A stretch of DNA of 10,036 bases from Planctomycetota bacterium. GTDB taxonomy: Bacteria > Planctomycetota > MHYJ01 > WSZJ01 > JACPWG01. Positions 1 through 5,346 of this stretch are shown here, piece by piece. The stretch is from assembly GCA_016220045.1 (NCBI GenBank), contig JACRIP010000694.1, forward strand, positions 1-10,036, in the 5' to 3' direction. The translations under genes and the position numbers were made by a program. The notes beneath the pieces are model-generated. The model was not told the origin of the DNA, did not search any database, and saw nothing but the letters and a program-made list of their open reading frames with translations. How positions within the stretch are numbered: the first letter of the stretch is position 1; the number at the start of each line of letters is the position of its first letter.

Positions 1-948
1 CCCGCCCTCGCACTCAGCGCCGCCGCGACCCTCGCCGCCGCCGCGCTGCTCTGCGCCGACGACACCTGGATGCTCCAGCGCCGCATCCTGCGCGGCGCCT
101 CGCTCTCCGCCGAAGAAGAGTACGAGAAGGCCTACGACTTTCGCCGCAGCGCGGGCGGGCTCCAGGGCGACCCCGGCTCCCGCACCTCCGTCACCGGCCA
201 CACCGTCGAAAAGAAGCTCCGCCGCTGGGTCCAGCGCGTGGTCGAGGCCGGCCCCGAGGGCGAATTCCGCATCGACCGCAAATACGAGAAATCCCTGAAG
301 GTAGTCTCCAAGCCCGGCTCCGACAAGAAGGACTCCTACGCCACCGCACTCCAGGGCAAGGTCGTCCACATCACCGGCTCCGGCGGCGGCTGGGACGTGA
401 ATACCGACGCCTACGACCTCATGGGCGAAGACCGCGAGGACGTCTCCTTCAGCGAACAGATCTACGCCCTCCTCCCCAAGCGCGCCGTCAAGGTCGGCGA
501 CCAGTGGACCCTCAAGGGCGACGAAATCGGCCCCCTCTTCTTCCCCAACGAATACAACCCCGAAGGCTTCCGCCTCAAGGCCTACGGCCTCCTCAAGCAG
601 ATCACCCGCTACCAGGACCGCGACTGCGCCCACATCGGCCTCAGCCTCCAGCTCGACATCCAGAAGACCGACCAGTCCGCCGGCCAGAAATTCGACATCA
701 AGGGCTACGCCTTCTTCTCGCTCGAAGACGGCGCCTTCCTCGAAATCGACCTCGCCGGCCCGATGTCCATCGACCAGGGAATCGAGGGCGAGGAGCGGTT
801 CACCGCCACCGGCACGTGGCGCATCAAGGTCCGCTCGAAAGTGCTCGCCAAGGGTGAACCCCCGACTACGCCGACCGACTCGGGCGACGACGGGAGCGGC
901 GGCGGCGGCGAGGGCGGCGACGAACCGCCGCCGGAGGAAGGGAATTGA
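1..948 (+). CDS. Secreted protein of unknown function, paralogue 1 of 3 (5' end outside window)
   Basis: The reading frame is open from the first base of the window, so the start lies upstream; 315 residues are visible to the TGA at 946-948. The first ~20 visible residues are an Ala/Leu-rich hydrophobic stretch ending near LLCADD, which looks like the end of a signal peptide; an ATG at 70 falls after it and is unlikely to be the start. The body shares an ordered set of motifs with the next two genes: FRIDRKYEKSLK, LQGKVVHI, SEQIYALLPKRAVKVGDQW, GPLFF, SLEDGAFLEIDLAGP. It ends in a low-complexity acidic Gly/Pro/Glu tail absent from the third paralogue. The layout (an opening KLxxGQ-like strand, a GK-V strand, then a LPxxxVKxGxxW segment) reminds me of secreted DUF6263-type proteins, but this is from memory. 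Function unknown; export from the cytoplasm is inferred. It is probably the first visible gene of a three-gene operon. Confidence 0.85.
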   Translation, partial: PALALSAAATLAAAALLCADDTWMLQRRILRGASLSAEEEYEKAYDFRRSAGGLQGDPGSRTSVTGHTVEKKLRRWVQRVVEAGPEGEFRIDRKYEKSLKVVSKPGSDKKDSYATALQGKVVHITGSGGGWDVNTDAYDLMGEDREDVSFSEQIYALLPKRAVKVGDQWTLKGDEIGPLFFPNEYNPEGFRLKAYGLLKQITRYQDRDCAHIGLSLQLDIQKTDQSAGQKFDIKGYAFFSLEDGAFLEIDLAGPMSIDQGIEGEERFTATGTWRIKVRSKVLAKGEPPTTPTDSGDDGSGGGGEGGDEPPPEEGN

Positions 949-963
949 CGCGGACCCCACCCC

Positions 964-970
964 GGAGGAG
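964..970 (+). promoter_or_regulatory. Ribosome binding site that fixes the start of the second paralogue
   Basis: GGAGGAG lies 7 bases before the ATG at 978. This favours that ATG over an in-frame TTG at 945, which would overlap the previous stop codon and add residues before the signal peptide. Confidence 0.75.
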
Positions 971-977
971 ACCTGCG

Positions 978-1889
978 ATGCACACACCCGCCCCCGCACG
1001 CCCGTTCGCGGCCCTCGCCGCCGGCGCCCTGCTGCTGCTCCTCCTCCCCCCGCTCGGCTCGCGCGGCGAGGCCGGCGAGACCGTGCGCATGGCGCGCAAG
1101 CTGTGGAACGGCCAGCGGCTCGCCGCCGAGGAGTCCAGCCACACCGAGGTCGAAACCAAGGCGCGCGGCTGGGACACCGCCCGCACCGGCGACCAGGTCG
1201 GCTCCGAGTTCCGCTCCTACACCCAGGAAATGACCGTAGACGCCGACGGCCGCCCGGAGATCCGGCGCACCTACACGAAGGCGATCCAGTCGGGAGATCA
1301 GCTCCATTCCTCGAAGGTGGAGGAGCGGCCGACCTCGCTCGCGGGCAAGGTGGTCTACCTCTCGATGAAGCAGGGCCGCCCGGAAGTGCGCGCCGCCGAG
1401 GGCCGGATCGCGTTCGAGGACCAGGACGGCGCGCTCTGGCCGGAGCAGCTCTACGCGCTCCGGCCCGCCGCCGCGGTCGAGTCCGGGAAGCCCTGGGCCG
1501 CCGACGCCACGGCCCTGGGCAAGGTGTTTTTCGGAGGCGCCGCCGCCACGCTGCTCGGGCGCGGGGCCGGCGGCGCGCGCGGCGTGCTGCGCGGATACGT
1601 CCAGGTGGACGGCCGCCGCTGCGCCGAAATCCAGTACCAGCTCGACGTGGGCGCCGGCGCGACCGCGACCGGGACACTCCACTTCTCCCTGGAAGACGGC
1701 ACCATCCTGGGCTTCGAAATGTCCGGCCCCATCGCGGCGCGCGTCGGACTCGGCGGCGCTTCGGCGCAGGCGACGGGCACGCGCAGCGTCAAGTACCGCG
1801 CGCACATCGCCGAGCACGGCGTGCTCGTCGGCGAGGCGCAGGCGGACCGGGCCGGACGCGGGCAGCGCGGCCGCGCGCGCGACGAGTAG
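978..1889 (+). CDS. Secreted protein of unknown function, paralogue 2 of 3
   Basis: Predicted 303 residues. The ATG at 978 has a strong GGAGGAG site, and the protein then begins with a classic signal peptide: MHTPAPAR, a long Ala/Leu core including LLLLLLPPLG, and likely cleavage near SRGEA. The mature part follows the same order as its neighbours: VRMARKLWNGQRL, a charged middle with RRTYTKAIQ, LAGKVVYL, PEQLYALRPAAAVESGKPW, GKVFF, HFSLEDGTILGFEMSGP, and a closing VKYRAHIAEHG. It is the most diverged of the three: the Tyr-Asn-Pro segment after GKVFF is replaced by a Gly/Ala-rich stretch, and the C-terminus is a basic Arg/Gly-rich tail instead of an acidic one. The gene sits 29 bp after the first paralogue and 32 bp before the third, so co-transcription is likely. 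Function unknown; an envelope or extracellular location is inferred. Confidence 0.85.
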   Translation: MHTPAPARPFAALAAGALLLLLLPPLGSRGEAGETVRMARKLWNGQRLAAEESSHTEVETKARGWDTARTGDQVGSEFRSYTQEMTVDADGRPEIRRTYTKAIQSGDQLHSSKVEERPTSLAGKVVYLSMKQGRPEVRAAEGRIAFEDQDGALWPEQLYALRPAAAVESGKPWAADATALGKVFFGGAAATLLGRGAGGARGVLRGYVQVDGRRCAEIQYQLDVGAGATATGTLHFSLEDGTILGFEMSGPIAARVGLGGASAQATGTRSVKYRAHIAEHGVLVGEAQADRAGRGQRGRARDE

Positions 1890-1921
1890 CCACCTCCTTT
1901 CCCCTCTGCAAGGATCCGACC

Positions 1922-2812
1922 ATGGTGCGCCTCCCGAGGTCCGCGGCGACCGCCGTTCTCGCCGCCGTCGCGGCCCTCCTCTGCCTCGGCGGGCTCGTCC
2001 GCGCCGAAGACGGCTATCGCATCGAACGCAAGCTCTGGAAGGGCCAGCGCCTCCACGTCGACGAGACCTCCGTCACCACCTTCGACTTCAAGGCGCGCGC
2101 CGCCGGCATCAACGGCGATCCCTCGAACGTCACCAGCCAGACCGGGGAGTCCACCGAGACCAAGACCCGCATCTACTCCCAGGTGATGACCGCAGCCCTC
2201 GCGGACGGCGGCTTCCGCATCGAGCGCACCTACGAGAAGGCGATCAAGGAGTCCGCGAAGGGCGGCAGCGCCAAGAAGGATACCGTCGGCTCCTCGCTCC
2301 ACGGCAAGACCGTGGTCCTCGAAGGCCGCGGGACGGCGGTGCGCATCGACTCCGCCCAGGGGGAGATCAACCAGGACGACAAGAACGACGCGGCCTTCGC
2401 CGAAAAGCTCTACGGCCTGCTCCCCGACAAGCCGGTCAAGCGCGGCGAGACCTGGACCGTGCCCCCGGAAGTCGTGGGCCAGATCTTCTTCGGCCCGCTC
2501 TACAACCCCGTGGGCTTCAAGGCCGAGTCGAAGGGCCGGCTGCGGGATCTTGTCACCATCGACGGCCGCCGCGCGGCGCAGGTCTACTTCACCCTGCAGA
2601 TCGGCGTGCAACGCACCGAGGATCTTCCCGGTCTCTCGTACCAGGTCGAGGGACTCATGGCGGTCGCCCTCGAGGACGGCACGATCCTCTCCCTCGACCT
2701 CGCCGGCCCCGTCGAACTGGAGATCGTCAAGGGCGCCTCCAAGGTCAAGGTCAACGGCAAGACCTCGATGCGCTACCGTGCCAAGATCCTGGAGCGCGGG
2801 GAGGCGCCGTAA
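1922..2812 (+). CDS. Secreted protein of unknown function, paralogue 3 of 3
   Basis: Predicted 296 residues. The same frame stays open far upstream through the previous gene, but the ATG at 1922 is the start that gives a proper signal peptide (MVRLPRSAAT, hydrophobic core to about residue 25, likely cleavage VRA/ED at 28/29). A short AAGGA lies 7 bases before it. Shared motifs in order: YRIERKLWKGQRL (32-44), FRIERTYEKAIK (98-109), LHGKTVVL (126-133), FAEKLYGLLPDKPVKRGETW (159-178), GQIFFGPLYNPVGF (186-199), LEDGTILSLDLAGP (250-263) and TSMRYRAKILERG (281-293). It looks closer to paralogue 1 (shared YNPxGF segment and 'GLxxxxLEDG') than to paralogue 2. No catalytic motif or cysteine pattern is visible, so a structural, binding or inhibitor-like role is as likely as an enzyme. 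It is the last gene of the run; a 0.8-kb repeat-filled gap follows. Confidence 0.88.
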   Translation: MVRLPRSAATAVLAAVAALLCLGGLVRAEDGYRIERKLWKGQRLHVDETSVTTFDFKARAAGINGDPSNVTSQTGESTETKTRIYSQVMTAALADGGFRIERTYEKAIKESAKGGSAKKDTVGSSLHGKTVVLEGRGTAVRIDSAQGEINQDDKNDAAFAEKLYGLLPDKPVKRGETWTVPPEVVGQIFFGPLYNPVGFKAESKGRLRDLVTIDGRRAAQVYFTLQIGVQRTEDLPGLSYQVEGLMAVALEDGTILSLDLAGPVELEIVKGASKVKVNGKTSMRYRAKILERGEAP

Positions 2813-2846
2813 GGGCGGGGGGGGGTGGGGGGGGGGGCCGGGGGGG
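2813..2846 (+). repeat. G-run block (possible G-quadruplex) just after the paralogue operon
   Basis: Starting one base after the TAA stop, the + strand carries runs of 3, 9, 11 and 7 G separated by only one or two other bases (C, T, CC). Four G-runs with very short loops are the textbook requirement for an intramolecular G-quadruplex, here on the mRNA-like strand. Such long homopolymers are also prone to sequencing and assembly length errors, so the exact run lengths are uncertain. Confidence 0.6.
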
Positions 2847-3003
2847 CGGACGCGCTGGATGCGGGCGGGGCGTGGCCGCGGCGGAGAAGATCGCCACCGA
2901 ACCCACGGAACACGCCGAGAGACGCCATTTTTTTCAAAGACCCGACCCTGGGCTGGTGTCCCGTCAACGTCGTTGCTTGGGGTCGTTCAATTCGTGGCCC
3001 CTC

Positions 3004-3025
3004 GGGGCGCCTCACGAGGCGCCCC
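3004..3025. repeat. Perfect hairpin ending in CCCCTACG
   Basis: GGGGCGCCTC (3004-3013) and GAGGCGCCCC (3016-3025) are perfect complements with two bases between; the top pairs would open to form a loop. TACG follows. This is the first of several hairpins in this spacer that end in CCCCTACG or begin with CGTAGGGG. Confidence 0.7.
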
Positions 3026-3101
3026 TACGCCGACCGGAAGAATCGATGTTGCCAGGACACTAGCGTCCCGTCTACGCTCATTCGAGCGGTTCCCGGAGGA
3101 G

Positions 3102-3179
3102 GTAGGAGCGGACCCCGTGTCCGCCCTGGCGGCGCAACAGGCCTTGGCAGGCGGGGCGGACACGGGGGTCCGCCCCTAC
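3102..3179. repeat. Long imperfect hairpin with GTAGG / CCTAC ends
   Basis: The left arm at 3102-3126 (GTAGGAGCGGACCCC, then GTGTCCGCCC) pairs with the right arm at 3154-3179 (GGGCGGACAC, then GGGGGTCCGCCCCTAC) with one mismatch and one bulge, around a loop of about 27 bases. It closes with CCCCTACG like its neighbours. The stem is long and GC-rich enough to form in RNA or as a cruciform. Confidence 0.7.
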
Positions 3180-3187
3180 GCCAACCA

Positions 3188-3211
3188 GGGGGATTAGCGT
3201 AGACGTGACAC
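3188..3211. repeat. GGGGGATTAGCGTAGAC repeat, copy 1
   Basis: The 17 bases at 3188-3204 recur at 4873-4889 with one mismatch (GGGGGATCAGCGTAGAC). The part AGCGTAGACG (3196-3205) is also the inverse of CGTCTACGCT at 3069-3078. A related TGTCCCGTCAACG sits at 2957-2969. These copies occur only in the spacers. Confidence 0.55.
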
Positions 3212-3256
3212 TGGACTCGAACTCAAAGCCGTACCTGCGCCCGCCCCCGGGATTCG

Positions 3257-3372
3257 CGTAGGGGCGGGCCTTGGCCTGTCCCCCGTAGCCGGAGGCGAAG
3301 GGGGATGCCCGCCCCGCATGCGCGCGAACATCGCATGCGGGAGCGCGGGCGACCACACGGGTCGCCCCTACG
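3257..3372. repeat. Composite CGTAGGGG...CCCCTACG hairpin unit
   Basis: The unit opens with CGTAGGGGCGGG (3257-3268) and closes with CCCCTACG (3365-3372). Inside are two perfect stems: CCCGCATGCG (3313-3322) with CGCATGCGGG (3332-3341) around a 9-base loop, and GGGCGACC (3347-3354) with GGTCGCCC (3360-3367) around a 5-base loop. It appears to be two or more members of the same hairpin family fused or decayed together. Confidence 0.6.
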
Positions 3373-3507
3373 ACGGATTCGGCGATGGCGGGCGACTCCA
3401 GCCTTGCTTCGGGTCGATGATAGGATGGCGTCGTCTCGCGGCGTGTTCCGTGCGCTCGGTGGCGATCCACTGCGCATACTCATTCACGTCCCGCCCCGCC
3501 CCCTGAT

Positions 3508-3521
3508 CCCCCCCCCCCCCC
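3508..3521 (+). repeat. C14 run mirroring the upstream G-run
   Basis: Fourteen consecutive C. It lies about 40 bp outside the right arm of inverted-repeat element 1, as the G-run block lies about 40 bp outside the left arm. The stretches between run and arm share only a GGGCGGGGCG-like core (in inverted orientation). Run length may be affected by sequencing error. Confidence 0.6.
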
Positions 3522-3618
3522 GGGGATTCCCCAAACACCCGCGCCTCTCCCCCCGTAGAGTACGCGTTCGTGCCCAGTCCCCCGTCTCCCGTTCGCCGCC
3601 CCCTGCCGGAGCCGTTCC

Positions 3619-4830
3619 ATGCCGCACGCCCTACGCCGCCTCGCCCTCGTCGCCCTGCTCTCCCTGCTCCTTCCGGCCGCGAACGCAGCGGCCGATACCG
3701 GGGTGTTCGATGAGGCCTGGCGCACGATCCAGCGCCGCTTCTATGATAAGAAGCTGAACGGGCTCGACTGGAAGGCCGTGCGCGAGAAGTACCGCGGGGA
3801 AGCGGCCGACGCCGAGGACCCGGCGCAGCTCCACGGCGTGATCAAGGAGATGCTCGGCGAGCTCAAGGCCTCGCACACGGCGCTGATCGAGCACGAGGTC
3901 TACCGCACCCACTACCAGCCCGAGATGTCGGGCAAGACCACCTGGCAGGCGGGGATCGAGATCGCGCGGCGCGACGGCGGCTGGTACGTCGCGGTCGCGG
4001 CCGAGGGCGGGCCGGCCGAGCGCGCCGGCGCGCGCAAGGGCGACCGCGTGCTCGCGATCAACGACGTGGCGCCCGCGGAGAGCGCGGACCTCGAGGACTC
4101 GGGCAACGACTGCGGCGTGCCCTCCGCCCCCCGCTTCTATGTCCGCGTTGAGAAGGGGCAGGAGGCTTCCCTCCTGCTGCAGTCCACCGCCGACGAAGCC
4201 TCCCTTCACGTCGTACGGTTCAAACCTGAGCGCCTCAACATGATCGAGGCCTCGCGCCGGTCCATCCGCGTCATCGAGCGCGACGGCCGGCAGTTCGGCT
4301 ACGTCCATCTTCATCACTTCCTGGCCCAGGAGATCGGGACGATTTTCTCCCGCGCCATCGCCGGCCCGCTCGCCGACTGCGACGGTCTCGTACTCGACCT
4401 GCGCGGCCGCGGCGGCTCGCCCTTCGTGATGAACCGCGTCTACCAGGACGTGCTCCGCCGCTGGAAGAAGCCGGTGGTCGTGCTCATTGATGAGGGCACG
4501 CGCAGCGCCAAGGAGATCTTCGCCCACAACTTCCAGCGCGCGCGCCGCGGCCTGCTCGTCGGCCGCCGCACCCCGGGCGCGGTCCTGGGGTCGGAGTTCA
4601 TCCCGCTCTCCGACGGCTCGGTGATGCTCCTGCCGGTGGTGGACGTGCCCATGCTCTCGGGCGGCGTGCGCCTGGAGGGGATCGGGGTAACGCCCGATGT
4701 CGAGGTGCGGCGCCCGGACCTGCTCACGGGCGGGCGCGACCTGATCCTGGAACGCGGGTTGGAGGCGCTCGGAGGGCGGCTGAAGGAGGGTGGCGAGCGG
4801 GCGCGGCGGCGGAGCGCGGAGGGGCTGTAG
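3619..4830 (+). CDS. Secreted S41-family (tricorn/CtpA-like) serine protease with PDZ-like region
   Basis: 403 residues; the ATG at 3619 has GGAG 7 bases upstream and opens a signal peptide (core LALVALLSLLL, likely cleavage ANA/AAD near residue 23-25). An N-terminal helical region (FDEAWRTIQRRFYD, GLDWKAVREKY) leads to LGELKASHTAL with His86. A PDZ-like part follows (about 108-205, with GGPAERAGARKGDRVLAIND). The S41 core then has FGYVHLHHF (226-234), CDGLVLDLRGRGG (254-266), the nucleophile region GTRSAKEIFA with Ser296, and GIGVTPDVEV near the end. In CtpA/Prc-type enzymes a lysine lies 25 residues after the serine; here that position is Ala321 (RRTPGA). Tricorn and IRBP-like members use a histidine instead, and His86 is in the right place for that. 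I infer a periplasmic or extracellular Ser-His peptidase; an inactive relative is possible. It appears to be a single-gene unit. Confidence 0.85.
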   Translation: MPHALRRLALVALLSLLLPAANAAADTGVFDEAWRTIQRRFYDKKLNGLDWKAVREKYRGEAADAEDPAQLHGVIKEMLGELKASHTALIEHEVYRTHYQPEMSGKTTWQAGIEIARRDGGWYVAVAAEGGPAERAGARKGDRVLAINDVAPAESADLEDSGNDCGVPSAPRFYVRVEKGQEASLLLQSTADEASLHVVRFKPERLNMIEASRRSIRVIERDGRQFGYVHLHHFLAQEIGTIFSRAIAGPLADCDGLVLDLRGRGGSPFVMNRVYQDVLRRWKKPVVVLIDEGTRSAKEIFAHNFQRARRGLLVGRRTPGAVLGSEFIPLSDGSVMLLPVVDVPMLSGGVRLEGIGVTPDVEVRRPDLLTGGRDLILERGLEALGGRLKEGGERARRRSAEGL

Positions 4831-4834
4831 CGTC

Positions 4835-4856
4835 CTGTTCCCGCTGATCGGAACAG
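4835..4856 (+). terminator. Hairpin just after the protease stop codon (possible terminator)
   Basis: CTGTTCC (4835-4841) pairs perfectly with GGAACAG (4850-4856) around an 8-base loop, starting 4 bases after the TAG. No clean T-run follows (only TTCC), so intrinsic termination is uncertain; it may instead protect the mRNA 3' end. Confidence 0.35.
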
Positions 4857-4868
4857 TTCCTCGCTGGA

Positions 4869-4889
4869 CGTAGGGGGATCAGCGTAGAC
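4869..4889. repeat. CGTAGGGG / GGGGGATCAGCGTAGAC repeat, copy 2
   Basis: It combines the CGTAGGGG end motif of the hairpin family (4869-4876) with the 17-base motif found at 3188-3204 (one mismatch). It shows that the two spacers share more than the inverted arms. Confidence 0.5.
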
Positions 4890-4916
4890 AGCACCGCAGG
4901 AGGGCGACGGGGGAAT

Positions 4917-5129
4917 GAGGAAATCGGGTCAAGATCGCCACCAAATGCACGGAGTAAGCCGATCGCCGGGGTTGCCGCGGGACTCCGTCCTCGCCGCGAA
5001 GGCATCGGGCGCGCACCACGCGCCGCACCCGATGCCGTCGCGGCGAAGCGCATGCTCCCCGAGGACCATCTCGCCATGGCCGTTCGGCGTATTCCGAGTG
5101 TAGAGCGGCGATCTATTCTCAGGTTCCTC
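4917..5129. repeat. Inverted-repeat element 2 (degenerate arms, ~120-bp interior)
   Basis: The left arm 4917-4962 contains GATCGCCACC, ATGCACGGA and AAGCCGA, matching element 1 with several substitutions. The right arm 5081-5129 is its inverse: read on the - strand it gives GAGGAACC, then GATCGCCG, then CTCGGAATACGCCGAACG. The outer 20 bases of the two arms also match each other partially (GAGGAA...AGATCGCC). It looks like an older, more decayed copy than the elements at 2881-3477 and 7482-7660. It follows the protease gene and precedes the kinase gene. Confidence 0.6.
4992..5045. repeat. 18-bp-stem hairpin inside element 2
   Basis: CGCCGCGAAGGCATCGGG (4992-5009) pairs with CCCGATGCCGTCGCGGCG (5028-5045) with a single mismatch, around an 18-base loop that can itself pair partly (GCGCG/CGCGC). 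It is the only strong structure in this element's interior and does not carry the CCCCTACG end seen in element 1. Confidence 0.7.
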
Positions 5130-5152
5130 ACTTCTCCAGGCCTCCGCCCCAC

Positions 5153-5164
5153 CCCGCATGCGGG
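5153..5164. promoter_or_regulatory. 12-bp perfect palindrome upstream of the kinase
   Basis: CCCGCATGCGGG is its own reverse complement. The same CCCGCATGCG core forms the stem at 3313-3341, so it may be a repeat fragment rather than an operator. It lies about 180 bp before the kinase start. Confidence 0.3.
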
Positions 5165-5316
5165 AATTTCCCCATCCACCGTGAGTACTCAGGGATTCTC
5201 GCGCATTCCTACACTCTGACACGCTCCCGGTCCCCGCCGACTTCTGCCCTCGTGTCCCGCATTGGACGCAGCGGATTGCGTACGCCCTAGGCGTCCGCGC
5301 ACGGCGACCGCCCAGT

Positions 5317-5330
5317 GACGGCGCGCCGTC
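5317..5330. promoter_or_regulatory. 14-bp perfect palindrome just before the kinase ribosome site
   Basis: GACGGCGCGCCGTC is a perfect palindrome ending 3 bases before a GGAGG ribosome site. Its position would suit an operator or an mRNA structure affecting translation, but in DNA this GC-rich it could be chance. No partner copy was seen elsewhere in the window. Confidence 0.3.
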
Positions 5331-5346
5331 CGCGGAGGCACGGCGG

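Larger units (their letters stand above)
2881..3477. repeat. Inverted-repeat element 1 (long imperfect terminal arms, ~430-bp interior)
   Basis: The left arm (about 2881-2960) reappears inverted at about 3394-3477. The best-matching core is 2890-2926 against 3427-3467: GATCGCCACCGA, then CACGGAACACGCCG, then GAGACG...CC, with a few mismatches and a small indel. Weaker matches continue inward (GACCCGA, GGCTGG-GTC) to about 80 bp per arm. The left arm is followed by a T7 tract at 2928-2934. The same arm sequence bounds two other elements in this window (4917-5129 and 7482-7660), always in the same inward orientation. No transposase lies inside and no clear target-site duplication was found. MITE-like or REP/BIME-like by geometry; the family name is unknown to me. 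Confidence 0.75.
2813..3618. other. Gene-free spacer filled with nested inverted repeats
   Basis: I see no credible gene here. Open frames exist on both strands but lack ribosome sites, cross the repeats and read as Arg/Pro/Gly-rich noise. The spacer holds a G-run block, a long inverted-repeat element (2881-3477), hairpins ending in CCCCTACG inside that element, a C-run, and then about 95 bp leading to the protease gene. No strong promoter matching the sigma-70 consensus was found before 3619. Confidence 0.7.
4831..5346. other. Gene-free spacer between protease and kinase
   Basis: No credible gene is seen. It contains the 4835-4856 hairpin, a CGTAGGGG plus GGGGGATCAGCGTAGAC repeat copy (4869-4889), inverted-repeat element 2, and about 215 bp of kinase upstream sequence with two palindromes. 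I could not identify a convincing sigma-70 promoter for the kinase. Confidence 0.6.

Noticed and set aside
854..1921. Upstream extension of the third paralogue in the same frame
   Set aside because: It overlaps the second paralogue completely, reads as Arg/Pro-rich noise, and the ATG at 1922 gives a proper signal peptide.
705..2611. Two long - strand open frames (about 370 and 386 codons) across the paralogue genes
   Set aside because: They are opposite three genes with signal peptides and shared motifs; the antisense products show no conserved pattern and arise from high GC content.
2825..3202. Short open frames of 60 to 125 codons on both strands in the 2813-3618 spacer
   Set aside because: They run through G-runs and inverted repeats, lack ribosome sites and have noise-like composition.
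2881..3477. CRISPR array or insertion sequence
   Set aside because: The repeats are inverted and unequally spaced rather than direct and regular, and no transposase or cas gene is present.
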